Source: JBJXGE01 sp046154185 (GTDB lineage Bacteria > Planctomycetota > UBA8108 > UBA1146 > JAJFFE01). Taken from it: a DNA stretch of 50,968 nt. The translations under genes were made by a program, and so were the position numbers. This document shows positions 42,727-50,968 of the stretch, in pieces (positions within the stretch are counted from its first letter, which is position 1; every line of letters begins with the position of its first letter). The DNA is taken from positions 1 to 50,968 of the forward strand of contig JBJXGE010000077.1 of the NCBI GenBank assembly GCA_046154185.1. Direction: 5' to 3'. The notes under the pieces are model-generated. The model was not told where the DNA came from. It made no database searches and worked only from the letters and a program-made list of their open reading frames with translations.

Positions 42727-44406
42727 TCAATCGAAGCGATACCAGCCATTGCACGGTCCGCAATGCGGCAGCTCGGCGAAATCACGCCGCGCGTGCGCGG
42801 CGCGCGCCAGCGCGAATCGAGCGCCTTGCCAAAGCTCCGCGACCGGTTGTGCGTCGAGTCGGCTGACGGCGAACGCGTGCTCGGGATCGCGTTGACAAAG
42901 CGGCACGCGCCCATCCCATTCGATGCGAAGTTGCGAAACGACTCGGTGGCAAGCCGAGCGCACAGGCGGCGCAAAGTTGCCGGCCGCATCGGCGCACAAG
43001 GCTCCACGCGAGTCATCATGGCTCCGCACGATGACGCGATCGACCACGCCCCACCAATCGTCCATGAACGACTCGAGCGTACTCGCGACGCGGCGCGAAA
43101 ACCGCACGGCAACGAGCACAAACGGCGCGTCCCGCTGAGTTTTTCGTGCGTTCAACAAGGCCTCGAGGCCGGCGCGCCGCAGTTCCCAGGGCGGGCGCCC
43201 CGGTTGCATCGCCGCGAGATCGCTCGAAGTGACCGCGCCCAGTTCGACGCACACAACATCGGGTCGGCTCGCGAGCAAACTCTCGGCGCGCGCCGGTGTC
43301 AGGAGACTACCGCACGATTCGATCGCGATGCCGATGGCGCCCGCCGCGCGCGCCGCCGCGACGCGGGTTTCGAGCGCGGAATCCAACAGTGGATCGGCGT
43401 AACCGCCGCCGAAGACCACGAGCGCATCGTCGCGGCGCTCGAGTCCGGCGAGAACTCGCCGCCAATTTGCCGGCGTTAGACAATCCGTCGCGACGCCGGT
43501 GCGCTCGAGTTCCGATTCGGCGGTCGTGGTGAATGCGCGCCGCGGCGCGCGCGCACCCAGTCCATCCGCGCAGGTTTCGACGATGAACTCCTCGGGCGCA
43601 CACCCCGCCACGAGGTCCGGTCGTGCTTCGAGACCCGCCAGCACTTCCGCGACGGTGGGCCGCGATTGGCGCCCTCCAAGCGCGAGCCACAACGTTCGCA
43701 TCATTTCGAGCTGTGCTTGAGTGTCGGCGGTGAGGCGAGCGCGAGCACCGATGATACGTTCGGGATAGTGGTGAAACACACGATGCAAATCGGGATCGAG
43801 TTCCGGTCGGTCGAGCAGGAACGGATAGGCGCCATCGAGGGAAGTGTTGCGCTCCACGAGCGTTTCGAGCAACGAGCGATGCAGGATATCGGCGGCAAAC
43901 CCGGGCGGCGCCGTCGACAAATACGCCGGGGCGCCACGCCGTTCGGTCAAGTAGTGGTGCGCTAGCTCATCGACGAGGACCGGATCGATGAATGCGGCCT
44001 CGGCCGGCACGATGAGCAGTGCCGGCCAATCCTCCGACTGCGCCAGTCGCAGGAGCGTGTGCGGATTTCCCGCTTCGCACACGAAATACGCATCGCCGAT
44101 GCCCCCGCGACAACCGGCTTTCCCCCACAACCGCCCGCGGCGCAACCGCGCGCGCGTCGGAATATCCGGAGTGTCGTCGACGACGACTCTCACCGGTAAT
44201 GAACCGAGCGCCGCTACAACGCGCGCCGCTTCGCCACTGCGACACAGGACCACCGGCGACGCGACGCGCGCGCACTCGAGCACGCCGCTGATGGTCCATT
44301 CGAGGATCGTCCAGGCGCCGATTTTCTCGAGCAACACGCTGGGACGACCACGACGAGAAGTCGTGAGGTCGACCTCGACGACTGCCGGCAGCCGTTCCGT
44401 CGTCAT
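42727..44406 (-). CDS. SPASM-domain protein with nucleotidyltransferase-like N-terminus
   Basis: 559 residues. Residues about 1-200 resemble a GT-A/cytidylyltransferase fold (VLLEKIGAWTILEWTISGVLECA, VVVDDTP). The middle 280-440 has radical-SAM-like alternating strands, but only one Cys (VETCADG) where CxxxCxxC would be expected. The C-terminal 90 residues carry a SPASM-like cysteine set (C471, C486, C504, C549, C552; the last two as CGPC), which in other families binds extra iron-sulfur clusters. The layout resembles spiro-SPASM proteins. Whether it is catalytic is doubtful. Confidence 0.65.
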   Translation of the reverse strand: MTTERLPAVVEVDLTTSRRGRPSVLLEKIGAWTILEWTISGVLECARVASPVVLCRSGEAARVVAALGSLPVRVVVDDTPDIPTRARLRRGRLWGKAGCRGGIGDAYFVCEAGNPHTLLRLAQSEDWPALLIVPAEAAFIDPVLVDELAHHYLTERRGAPAYLSTAPPGFAADILHRSLLETLVERNTSLDGAYPFLLDRPELDPDLHRVFHHYPERIIGARARLTADTQAQLEMMRTLWLALGGRQSRPTVAEVLAGLEARPDLVAGCAPEEFIVETCADGLGARAPRRAFTTTAESELERTGVATDCLTPANWRRVLAGLERRDDALVVFGGGYADPLLDSALETRVAAARAAGAIGIAIESCGSLLTPARAESLLASRPDVVCVELGAVTSSDLAAMQPGRPPWELRRAGLEALLNARKTQRDAPFVLVAVRFSRRVASTLESFMDDWWGVVDRVIVRSHDDSRGALCADAAGNFAPPVRSACHRVVSQLRIEWDGRVPLCQRDPEHAFAVSRLDAQPVAELWQGARFALARAAHARRDFAELPHCGPCNGWYRFD

Positions 44407-44409
44407 GAG

Positions 44410-44703
44410 CTACTTCTCAACGAAAGTGGTTTGCCGATAAAAGCCGAGCGGCGCCGTTAGGCAATTTACGATGACGTCAAAGACCCCGAAGCGAGTCGTC
44501 ACACGATAGTGGCTCGCCGGCCCGACGACATCGCGGCTATCGAGACTATTGAGCGGTACGAAGCCCCAGAATGCAAACCAGGTCCGATGCACGGTGACCT
44601 CGCCGCCGCGCGGTCCATCACCGACGGTGTTGCGAGTCGAAAAACAGCCCGTGGTGAGCGCTAGGGAAACAGCCAAGACGGCCGTTCGCCAGATCGTACG
44701 CAA
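44410..44703 (-). CDS. Small lipoprotein of unknown function
   Basis: 97 residues. The start is TTG at 44703, supported by a perfect AAGGAGG seven bases upstream. A signal peptide ends in the lipobox LTTGC. The mature part is beta-rich (VTVHRTWFAFWGFVPL, VTTRFGVFDVIVNCLTAPLGFYRQT) and resembles small outer-membrane lipoproteins of the Bor type only loosely. It is three bases from the next gene and 16 bases from the previous one, so it is part of this leftward operon. Confidence 0.8.
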   Translation of the reverse strand: MRTIWRTAVLAVSLALTTGCFSTRNTVGDGPRGGEVTVHRTWFAFWGFVPLNSLDSRDVVGPASHYRVTTRFGVFDVIVNCLTAPLGFYRQTTFVEK

Positions 44704-44719
44704 AGCAACGCCTCCTTAA

Positions 44720-46102
44720 TTAAGCGGCCGCGCGCTCGGGTTGGCGGACACGCGTCATGAGCAAGAGCGGTACGGCGAGCGCGAGCGCGCCGCACCAGTA
44801 TGGCGCGGCGCTACCAAAGCGCCAATAGGCGACACATGCGGCGAGCGGACCGATCGCGCGCCCGAGCGCGCCGAGCGACCGAAAGACGCCGAGCACTTTT
44901 CCTTGGTGTTCGGCGCTGGCATGGAGCGAGACGAGCGATGAATACGCGGGATTCGTGAGCGCACTGCCGATGGCCATCAGTGTCAAACCGACAAAGAGGA
45001 GCGGCAGGCCGTGCGCAAACGCGAGCGCGACGAGCCCCGGCGCGACGAGCCCCAATCCGACGAGCGCTAGTTTCTTCTCGCCGATCCGCGGCGCGAGCCG
45101 CCGCACGACGCCGCCTTGCACCAACACGATGAGCACACCGCTGTATCCAAAGACACCCCATCCCATTTCGGCGGGGCTCCACCCAAACCGATCGCGCACC
45201 AGAAACACGAGCGTGAATTCCATGCCGCTGAACGCCACGAGGTAGACGAAGTAGCCGACGTTGGCGAGATGGATGTCGCGCCCGAGGCGCCGCGAAAAAA
45301 ACGCGAGCACATTGATACTGCGCACTTCCTCGCCACGACCACGCCGCTCGGGCGCGAGCGTCTCGGTGAAGCCGCGCCACACCCAAACGAAGTTCACGAC
45401 CGCGAGTAGAAACGCCGCCAGCGCCGCCATCGAGAACGGATGCAAGCCGGGGATTGGCGTGCTCGGCCACCACTTCGTCACGTCGAGACCGGCGAGCGCG
45501 CCGCCGATCGCCGGCCCCAAAATGAAACCGAGGCCAAAGGCCGCCCCGACGAGTCCCATGCCTTTGGCGCGTTCTGCACGCGTCGTCGAGTCCGCCATCG
45601 CGGCGGTCGCCGTCGAGATATTTCCACTCATCACGCCACCCAGAACGCGGGCCATGAAGAACAACAGAAAACTATCGCTCACGATCCACAACAAATACGA
45701 ACTGGCGTTTCCGAACACCGTGATCAAGAGAATCGGCCGCCGGCCAAAGCGATCCGAAAGCTGCCCCCACACCGGGCTAAACAAGAATTGCAGCAAGGAA
45801 TACACGGACCCCAGCACGCCGCCGAAAAGAGTTTGAACGAGAAAGCTGCGCTCAGAGCCCGCGGCCTCACCGGTCAGTGATTGCAATTGCGAAACGATCG
45901 CGCCGATGAAACTCTCGCGCCCTTCGATCGTGAAGTAATAGTCCAAAATCTCTGGGAACAGCGGAAAGATGATGGAGAACCCCATCAAGTCGAGAAAGAG
46001 CGTCAAAAAAATAACGCCGACCTGCGGACGCGGCGTCCCCGGGGCGCGGTGGTGGGTATCGGATTGAGCTTCTTCGTTGCCGCGCTTAGCTCCGCTTTGC
46101 AC
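44720..46102 (-). CDS. MFS transporter (TetA-like)
   Basis: 460 residues with about 12 hydrophobic segments. The loop between segments 2 and 3 reads WGQLSDRFGRRPILL, the classical MFS signature, and a second such loop follows the middle. The opening PQVGVIFLTLFLDLMGFSIIFPLFP resembles tetracycline/multidrug exporters of the DHA1 group. A long periplasmic loop after segment 1 (REGRESFIGAI...AAGSERSF) is unusual. The GTG start overlaps the upstream stop by 17 bp. The substrate is unknown. Confidence 0.88.
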   Translation of the reverse strand: MQSGAKRGNEEAQSDTHHRAPGTPRPQVGVIFLTLFLDLMGFSIIFPLFPEILDYYFTIEGRESFIGAIVSQLQSLTGEAAGSERSFLVQTLFGGVLGSVYSLLQFLFSPVWGQLSDRFGRRPILLITVFGNASSYLLWIVSDSFLLFFMARVLGGVMSGNISTATAAMADSTTRAERAKGMGLVGAAFGLGFILGPAIGGALAGLDVTKWWPSTPIPGLHPFSMAALAAFLLAVVNFVWVWRGFTETLAPERRGRGEEVRSINVLAFFSRRLGRDIHLANVGYFVYLVAFSGMEFTLVFLVRDRFGWSPAEMGWGVFGYSGVLIVLVQGGVVRRLAPRIGEKKLALVGLGLVAPGLVALAFAHGLPLLFVGLTLMAIGSALTNPAYSSLVSLHASAEHQGKVLGVFRSLGALGRAIGPLAACVAYWRFGSAAPYWCGALALAVPLLLMTRVRQPERAAA

Positions 46103-47603
46103 GCTCGGCTTCAGTCTCTTTTGCGCTTGGCAACTTATCGATGAAGTTATGCAGGTCGCGATCGAAACGATTCATGTCGATCTTGCCAAACGTGGCCTGG
46201 AACGCTTCGCGAATCGACAACCCCTTGCGCAACGCCAGGAAGTACTTGACCAACGGCTGTTTGTATTTTTCTTGGCCGCCGTTGAGGCAGTAATAAACGA
46301 TGGCCCAGGCTTGCGCGTAGTGAATGCCGGCTTTCTCGCCGTACATTTCCGCGCGCGACATGTTCATGAGTTCCGCCGTCGGCGGGCAAAGTCCCTTGAT
46401 TCGCAGGACATCCTTGATGCCGTCGATCCGCCAGGCGGATGGGTCGATGATCGCTTTCTTTCCGTTTGGCGAAATCCAGGCGCCGCCGAAAAAGTCGCCC
46501 AGACCTTCGTTGAACCACTGCGGGATGTACTCCATGTACTCGTGCAGATACTGATGCGATCCCTCGTGATAAAGCACGAGTAGCAAGTCGGACTGCTTCT
46601 TGTACTGGAAAATGTAGAGCGTGCGTGTGTACGGTGAATAGTGTCCGCCCGCGGTCAACGGCCCGCCGTTCGCTCGATACTCTTCAGCATTCCGATACAC
46701 GGTAATGTCGTACTTCCGACCGACGCGCGGTACGTCGAGGAAATACTCTCCGTAGAGCTTTCGCACATGCTCAGCGTTTTGGCTGACGAGATCGGCGAGT
46801 TCCTGCGATACACCGGTCTTCACGATGTAATTCGCGGATTCCCGCACAAAAGTCTTGTCCCAGCCAGGCCCTTGAATGTGGCGATCCAGGTACTCCTTAT
46901 ACTTCGCGTAGGGCAGGCTCGGATCGAGACTCGCCAACTCGCCGTACAGATCAGCGGCCGCTTCGAACTTGCCGAGTCGAACGAGCACTTCGGCCTTCCC
47001 CGACAGCGCTTCATCGTATTGCGAGTACAAACCGAGCGCCTTGTCGAAGCTGCCCAATGCTTCGTCAAACTTGCCTTCTTGGGCCGAAACCCTGGCGAGT
47101 CCGGCATGCGCTTCAAAAAACTTGCCGTTCATAGTCAGCGCCTTCTCGTAAGCCTTGCGCGCGTTCGCATAGTTCTCGTCGAGCGCATAGACGCTGCCCA
47201 AGTAATATTCGACGACCGCCAATGAGGTCCGCCGTGCCTTCGTCAAGTCGCGCAGCACTTTATCGACGCTGACTTTCGCGGTACTCATGAGTAGGCGTTG
47301 CGCGTTCTCGATCGAATCCGAAACGAGTTTGAGATCGGTCGCGACCAGCGTCGTCGGCACACTCATATTGTCGATCGGCGGGGCGACGCGACGCCGCTTC
47401 TTCTTCGCCGTCTCACCGGCTTCGTCGTCGTCATCTTCATCATCGTCGTCGTCGTCGTCTTCGCCGCCACTCGGGTCCTGGGTCGGCGCGGCAGATGCAT
47501 TGCGCGCAACTGCGTGGGCCGGCGACAGCGCGACCAGCATCGAACCGAGCGCAACGCACACGGACAACACCAGCACGACGATGCGCAACTGCTGCTTGAC
47601 CAC
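46086..47603 (-). CDS. TPR-containing zinc metallopeptidase-like protein
   Basis: About 505 residues. The GTG at 47603 is chosen because AGGAGG sits six bases before it; a TTG at 47642 is upstream. A signal peptide ends in SPAHA. A poly-acidic stretch of about 15 Asp/Glu residues follows, then a TPR region (residues about 110-250: YYLGSVYALDENYANARKAY). The C-terminal half contains LVLYHEGSHQYLHEYM, an HExxH zinc motif, and WFNEGLGDFF, whose Glu fits a gluzincin. It resembles DUF1570/peptidase MA proteins of planctomycetes. The substrate is unknown. Confidence 0.82.
   Translation of the reverse strand: MVKQQLRIVVLVLSVCVALGSMLVALSPAHAVARNASAAPTQDPSGGEDDDDDDDEDDDDEAGETAKKKRRRVAPPIDNMSVPTTLVATDLKLVSDSIENAQRLLMSTAKVSVDKVLRDLTKARRTSLAVVEYYLGSVYALDENYANARKAYEKALTMNGKFFEAHAGLARVSAQEGKFDEALGSFDKALGLYSQYDEALSGKAEVLVRLGKFEAAADLYGELASLDPSLPYAKYKEYLDRHIQGPGWDKTFVRESANYIVKTGVSQELADLVSQNAEHVRKLYGEYFLDVPRVGRKYDITVYRNAEEYRANGGPLTAGGHYSPYTRTLYIFQYKKQSDLLLVLYHEGSHQYLHEYMEYIPQWFNEGLGDFFGGAWISPNGKKAIIDPSAWRIDGIKDVLRIKGLCPPTAELMNMSRAEMYGEKAGIHYAQAWAIVYYCLNGGQEKYKQPLVKYFLALRKGLSIREAFQATFGKIDMNRFDRDLHNFIDKLPSAKETEAERAKRS
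47421..47463. repeat. GAC/GTC-type trinucleotide repeat coding poly-Asp
   Basis: A TCG/TCA/TCT triplet run inside the metallopeptidase gene codes for the acidic stretch of Asp with occasional Glu. Slippage would change the tract length without a frameshift. Confidence 0.8.
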
Positions 47604-47662
47604 TGGAGCCCTCCTCGCCGAACCTCGATTTGTCGCCAGCAAACCAATACCGTAGGACGGAA

Positions 47663-47691
47663 GAAATATCTGGCATTGCTCTCGTCGTCAA
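47663..47691 (-). promoter_or_regulatory. Possible promoter for the metallopeptidase gene
   Basis: On the minus strand, TTGACG (47691-47686) and TATTTC (47668-47663) are 17 bp apart, about 60 bp upstream of the gene start. The -35 is good and the -10 poor. Confidence 0.4.
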
Positions 47692-47735
47692 TGAATTGCC
47701 CGCAAATAACAGAACAGCAAACGCTGAGCATGCAA

Positions 47736-47764
47736 TTGACCACCGCTACACAAGAGCCTAGGAT
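47736..47764 (+). promoter_or_regulatory. Possible promoter for the LysM lipoprotein gene
   Basis: TTGACC (47736-47741) and TAGGAT (47759-47764) are 17 bp apart, 75 bp before the start codon. It is back to back with the other candidate promoter in this divergent gap. Confidence 0.45.
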
Positions 47765-47839
47765 TCGCGCCACGCGCAAACTGCGCCGGGGGTCTGGGGA
47801 CTCCAGCCGCGAATCCTCTTAGGTGGCAAGGAGTGGCTG

Positions 47840-48988
47840 ATGTGCATGTGGTCGTCGGGTGGCGGTGGTTCGAGTCGGGGAATGTCCAAGAATCTGCGGA
47901 ACGTAACTCGCCTGTGGCTCCTTGCCGCGACGACGACCGTGTTCGCGAGCGGCTGCGCGATGTCGGGCGAACAAGACCGCGATGCGCGTCCGGTCTCGGC
48001 GCGCGCCGATGAGCAAGCGGGCGCGGAGACCGCGGCGCCCGCGCAATCCATGACCCGGCTCGAGGACAAATGGGGACCCGGCTCGTTGGCCGCGGTTTGC
48101 ACCGGCACCGTCAGCTCAAAAGACAAGAATCTCTGGATTAACTTTCCGACGGCAAGCTGGTACCAGCGCAGCGAAGATCGCAAAGGCAAGGCCATCCTCG
48201 GTGGCGCGCTCGCGTACGACTTCGTCACAGTGCAGCGCGAAAACGGTCAGCCGGTCGCGAAGCAACTCTCCAGCATCGGTTTCTTGGGAATTGCCGGTCG
48301 AGTCGAACGCCACCAACTCGACAATTCCGGCGGCTACTCGAAGAACCATTGGTTCTTCCCGTTTTACCGATACCGCAATTGCAACGGCCAGCGCACGGTC
48401 TATCCGCTCTTCTTGTTTCCGATTGGTTTGAAGAATGATCCGGCTTCGCAAGCGCTCGCGGAAAGCTCCGCGCCGTGGGCGAACGGCAAGGTCGAGCCGA
48501 TCGATCCCGCCGAACCGGTGGCGTCGGCGCGACGCAACTTTCAACCGCTCAATCCGCCGCCGCGACGCGTGCCATTCGGAGTCGATTCGCCGGTGGATTC
48601 CGCCCCGACCGATGTCGCGGCGACCGGAAGTGCTGTCGAGAATTTCGGTGACATCGGTGGTGACGTCCAGACTCCGACCGCCTTGCCGGTGCCCGCGACT
48701 TCGAAACCGGTCGTATCGCCGGCTTCGCGTCCAACCAGCGTCGCGAGCAAACCAGCGAAAGCCAAGACGAAGCCCACGAGCGACGACAAGATTGCCCAGG
48801 CCGCCGGAAAGACAGCTACGAAGTCGACGCCGAAAACCTACGTCGTCAAGAGTGGCGACAATCTCTCGAAGATTGCCAAACAGGTCTACGGGCGGTCGAG
48901 TGAATGGACACGCATTCACAACGCGAACCGTCAGCAGCTGCCGAATCCAGATCGCTTGACCGCCGGCATGACGTTGGCGTTGCCGTAG
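47840..48988 (+). CDS. LysM lipoprotein
   Basis: 382 residues. The ATG at 47840 has AAGGAG six bases upstream; a second ATG at 47882 also precedes the signal peptide. The hydrophobic stretch LWLLAATTTVFASGC ends in a lipobox Cys, so this is probably a lipoprotein. The middle has an aromatic beta-rich region (WFFPFYRYRNCNGQRTVYPLFLF), then a Pro/Ala-rich linker, then a single C-terminal LysM (TYVVKSGDNLSKIAKQVYGRSSEW). It likely bridges a membrane and peptidoglycan; no enzyme motif is seen. Confidence 0.85.
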   Translation: MCMWSSGGGGSSRGMSKNLRNVTRLWLLAATTTVFASGCAMSGEQDRDARPVSARADEQAGAETAAPAQSMTRLEDKWGPGSLAAVCTGTVSSKDKNLWINFPTASWYQRSEDRKGKAILGGALAYDFVTVQRENGQPVAKQLSSIGFLGIAGRVERHQLDNSGGYSKNHWFFPFYRYRNCNGQRTVYPLFLFPIGLKNDPASQALAESSAPWANGKVEPIDPAEPVASARRNFQPLNPPPRRVPFGVDSPVDSAPTDVAATGSAVENFGDIGGDVQTPTALPVPATSKPVVSPASRPTSVASKPAKAKTKPTSDDKIAQAAGKTATKSTPKTYVVKSGDNLSKIAKQVYGRSSEWTRIHNANRQQLPNPDRLTAGMTLALP

Positions 48989-48989
48989 G

Positions 48990-49017
48990 GCGCACGGCGG
49001 TTTTCCCGCGTGCCGCC
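48990..49017. terminator. Bulged hairpin in the convergent gap
   Basis: GCGG-TTTTC-CCGC with CAC/GTG beneath a one-base bulge, then GGCG/CCGCC at the base, fills the 33-bp gap between two converging genes. There is no T-tract, so terminator function is only suggested. Confidence 0.35.
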
Positions 49018-49021
49018 CGCG

Positions 49022-50968
49022 TCAAGGCGAAACGGAGAGCTCGAGTCGCTCGAGTTCTCCGGGCTGCACAGCGCTCGTACCGGAATCCAGAATCACGAAG
49101 AACTGGAAGTACTCGGCGGACCCGAGTGCACTCGGGTCGACCGACCAGCCCGAAAAATCCCGCGGAATACCGTCGCGCTCCTGCCAACATCCGAATTGCA
49201 CGTGGACCGTCGCCGGCGGCAATTGTGTGACCGGCGTCAGAATCGGATTCTCGAGGCGCGCGCCGAAGATCGGGAAACCGTCGTCATTGATCAGGCGCAG
49301 GACAGCCGACACGGCTTGACTGCGGCGCAGCGTCGTATTGAAACCCGCGACGAACGGCGTCGGATCGACCGTGCCGCTCGCGCCTGTTGACGCCGGATAC
49401 TCGACGCGGATGCGCCCCGCGCCACCGGTTCCACCGGCAGTTCCCGTGCCGGCTCCGCTGATTCCGCCGCTCGCGTCGATCACAGCGGGACCGATCACGA
49501 GTTCGTTTGCCTGCAGCAACACCGCGCCGCCACCGCCGCCGCCGCCCTTGCCGGCAGGATCGAGAAAACAAGCGGCGCCGTTGCCGCCGCGCGCATCGAA
49601 GAATGCCGAGCTGGTAAGCGTGAGGCGTCCGGCCACCGCGATTTGCAACGCGCCACCCCCACCACCGCCGCCACCGCCACCGGTTCCGGCGCCAAACTGC
49701 CCATCGCGATTGCCACCTCCGCCGCCACCTCCGGCGCCGCCATGCAGAATGATGAGTACGGGGTTCAACGGATCATGAAAATCTACCGGGCCGATCGCCG
49801 TTCCCGCGGTTCCACCCGCGGTGCCGAGCGGACCCGTTCCGGTGGAGCCGGCGAAGCCCGGCGCAGCGTGACTTCCGCCGCCGCCGCCGCCGCCGTGCGA
49901 AATGTCATCGTCGATCTCGACCGTCTCGGCGCCGCCGCCACCTTGGCCGGAGAAAACCGATGTCGGTAAGAGCCCGATCGTTCCAGGCGCACCGCCCATT
50001 GTTGCGATTTCGTAAAAACCTCCCGTGCCGCCCGCGCCGCCACCGGGTCCGCCGAGTCCGCGCTGACCGGGGCCACCGAGCGGGATGAATGGCACTGGCG
50101 GCGCGTTAGCGCCGGAGATGTCGATCGTCCCGGCGATGGTCACATCCCCAGTCGAACGAAGCACGAGCGGGTTGTCGCCCGTCACCGTCACGGTCACAGC
50201 GGCGGGAATGCTGATACTGCTGAATTCAAACACGCCGTTGAGACCGCCGAATGGATCGACGCCGTTGGTTGTGAGATTGACGTTTGCGCTCGGCGCGAAC
50301 GCGCCGAGCACGCCGCTGCCGCCAGTGAAACTCGCCGGCACATACGGGCCGCTCGTGTAGCCAAGCTGACCGACTCCCGGCGTGAAGCCGCCGGCATCGA
50401 TGACCGGTGCGGTGCCCGGTTGGGGCAAAACCACCGGTAAGGGCGACTGCAAAACGATTACGCCATCGCTGCCGGCGCCGCCGCGCGGCACGACCGTGCC
50501 GCCGATGCCACCGAGCGCGGTGATCTCGACGCCATCCGCGAGCGTCAGTGTACTCGCGGTCGTCAATCGAATGAGTCCACCACTTCCACCGCCGCCGGAA
50601 CCGGTGCCGGCGCCTGCGCCGCCATCACCGCCATCGCTGTGAATCGAGCCACTCGCTGTGAGATCACCTTGACTCGTTACCAGCAAAGTCCCGCCACCGC
50701 CGCCACCGCCGCCGCCACTGCCGCTCGCGGCGCCAACTGTATTCACTTTTCCACCGCCACCACCGCCGCCGGCGCCGAATTCCGTCACGTCCGTTTGCGG
50801 TACTCCGCGCGCGACGCCACCGAGTCCGGGGCGGCCGCTGCCGGCGGCCAAACCGACTTCGCCGTTCGCGCCCGCTTGTTGATAGCCGCCGCCACCACCG
50901 CCACCGCCGACGGCACCCGCGATGAGACTCACGGATGTCCTGCCGCCGCGGCCGCCACAAGCCGCCGC
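49022..50968 (-). CDS. Glycine-rich secreted protein, 5' end off the window
   Basis: At least 648 residues; the frame stays open to the window edge, so the true start lies beyond it. The composition is extreme: poly-Gly tracts (GGGGGGGG) alternate with short polar/beta segments (SGSIHSDGGDGGAGAG, LTLADGVEITALGG, GDVTIAGTIDISGANAPP), like the Gly-rich surface or adhesin proteins of this phylum. The repeated (I/V)xxxGxIxxSGGxGG-type spacing suggests stacked beta strands. The last 85 residues are ordinary and beta-rich (VHVQFGCWQERDG...FSGWSVDPS). No dockerin or anchor is visible at the C-terminus. Confidence 0.8.
   Translation of the reverse strand, partial: AAACGGRGGRTSVSLIAGAVGGGGGGGGYQQAGANGEVGLAAGSGRPGLGGVARGVPQTDVTEFGAGGGGGGGKVNTVGAASGSGGGGGGGGGTLLVTSQGDLTASGSIHSDGGDGGAGAGTGSGGGGSGGLIRLTTASTLTLADGVEITALGGIGGTVVPRGGAGSDGVIVLQSPLPVVLPQPGTAPVIDAGGFTPGVGQLGYTSGPYVPASFTGGSGVLGAFAPSANVNLTTNGVDPFGGLNGVFEFSSISIPAAVTVTVTGDNPLVLRSTGDVTIAGTIDISGANAPPVPFIPLGGPGQRGLGGPGGGAGGTGGFYEIATMGGAPGTIGLLPTSVFSGQGGGGAETVEIDDDISHGGGGGGGSHAAPGFAGSTGTGPLGTAGGTAGTAIGPVDFHDPLNPVLIILHGGAGGGGGGGNRDGQFGAGTGGGGGGGGGGALQIAVAGRLTLTSSAFFDARGGNGAACFLDPAGKGGGGGGGAVLLQANELVIGPAVIDASGGISGAGTGTAGGTGGAGRIRVEYPASTGASGTVDPTPFVAGFNTTLRRSQAVSAVLRLINDDGFPIFGARLENPILTPVTQLPPATVHVQFGCWQERDGIPRDFSGWSVDPSALGSAEYFQFFVILDSGTSAVQPGELERLELSVSP

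Noticed and set aside
49022..50968. Poly-glycine tracts as a tandem-repeat or CRISPR array
   Set aside because: The repeats are protein-level glycine codons within an open frame, irregular at the DNA level.

Overview
The window looks like a piece of a high-GC chromosome from a Planctomycetota bacterium or a close relative, probably an uncultured lineage. Four signs point there: three secreted proteins ending in dockerin-like EF-hand repeats with a shared APFPxCG tail, a SpoVG protein with an inserted zinc ribbon, a fused SecDF, and a Gram-negative outer-membrane gene (kdsA) beside motility and wall-remodelling genes. Genes are dense and mostly in long leftward runs. Species-level placement is not possible from this sequence alone.

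Layout. 1-4000: a secreted TPR/HEAT-like protein, a long non-coding gap, a secreted dockerin-tailed protein, a strong terminator and a hairpin-bearing intergenic repeat cluster. 4000-6800: a large DUF4388-like/TPR protein (leftward), then tRNA-Cys with a good promoter. 6800-12080: a non-coding gap, an FG-GAP beta-propeller protein with dockerin tail, a di-haem (DUF1111-type) oxidoreductase with dockerin tail, tRNA-Leu(TAA) and a terminator. 12150-16070: methionine aminopeptidase with SEC-C zinc motif, and a DsbD-type thiol:disulfide interchange gene interrupted by one in-frame TGA exactly where the first cysteine of the C-terminal thioredoxin CxxC belongs. 16180-18450: a receiver-like/XRE regulator, a zinc-ribbon membrane protein and kdsA, rightward. 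18460-28510: leftward genes, including a run in the order pssA-folK-panC-ispE-spoVG-HEAT lipoprotein-asparaginase II-type protein. 28738-30009: enolase, rightward. 30200-47600: a long leftward array: metallopeptidase, MFS transporter, small lipoprotein, SPASM protein, GNAT, ruvB, SpoIID-like, tgt, yajC, secDF, then motA-motB-LysM-FtsL/DivIC-like-fliM. 47840-end: a rightward LysM lipoprotein and a leftward glycine-rich secreted protein that runs off the window.

The most notable item is the dsbD gene. The TGA at 13787-13785 (minus strand) keeps frame on both sides, replaces the resolving-pair cysteine in a UxxC arrangement, is followed by an otherwise intact thioredoxin fold, and has a stem-loop at about the distance expected for a bacterial SECIS. 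I read it as a candidate selenocysteine-containing DsbD. Nonsense mutation or sequencing error is the alternative; the selenocysteine machinery is not in this window. Other points: KdsA with Asp where the family has Cys (metal-dependent) or Asn (metal-independent), a receiver domain without its phosphorylatable Asp, a SPASM protein lacking the radical-SAM cysteine motif, and a conserved C-terminal tail on three secreted proteins.
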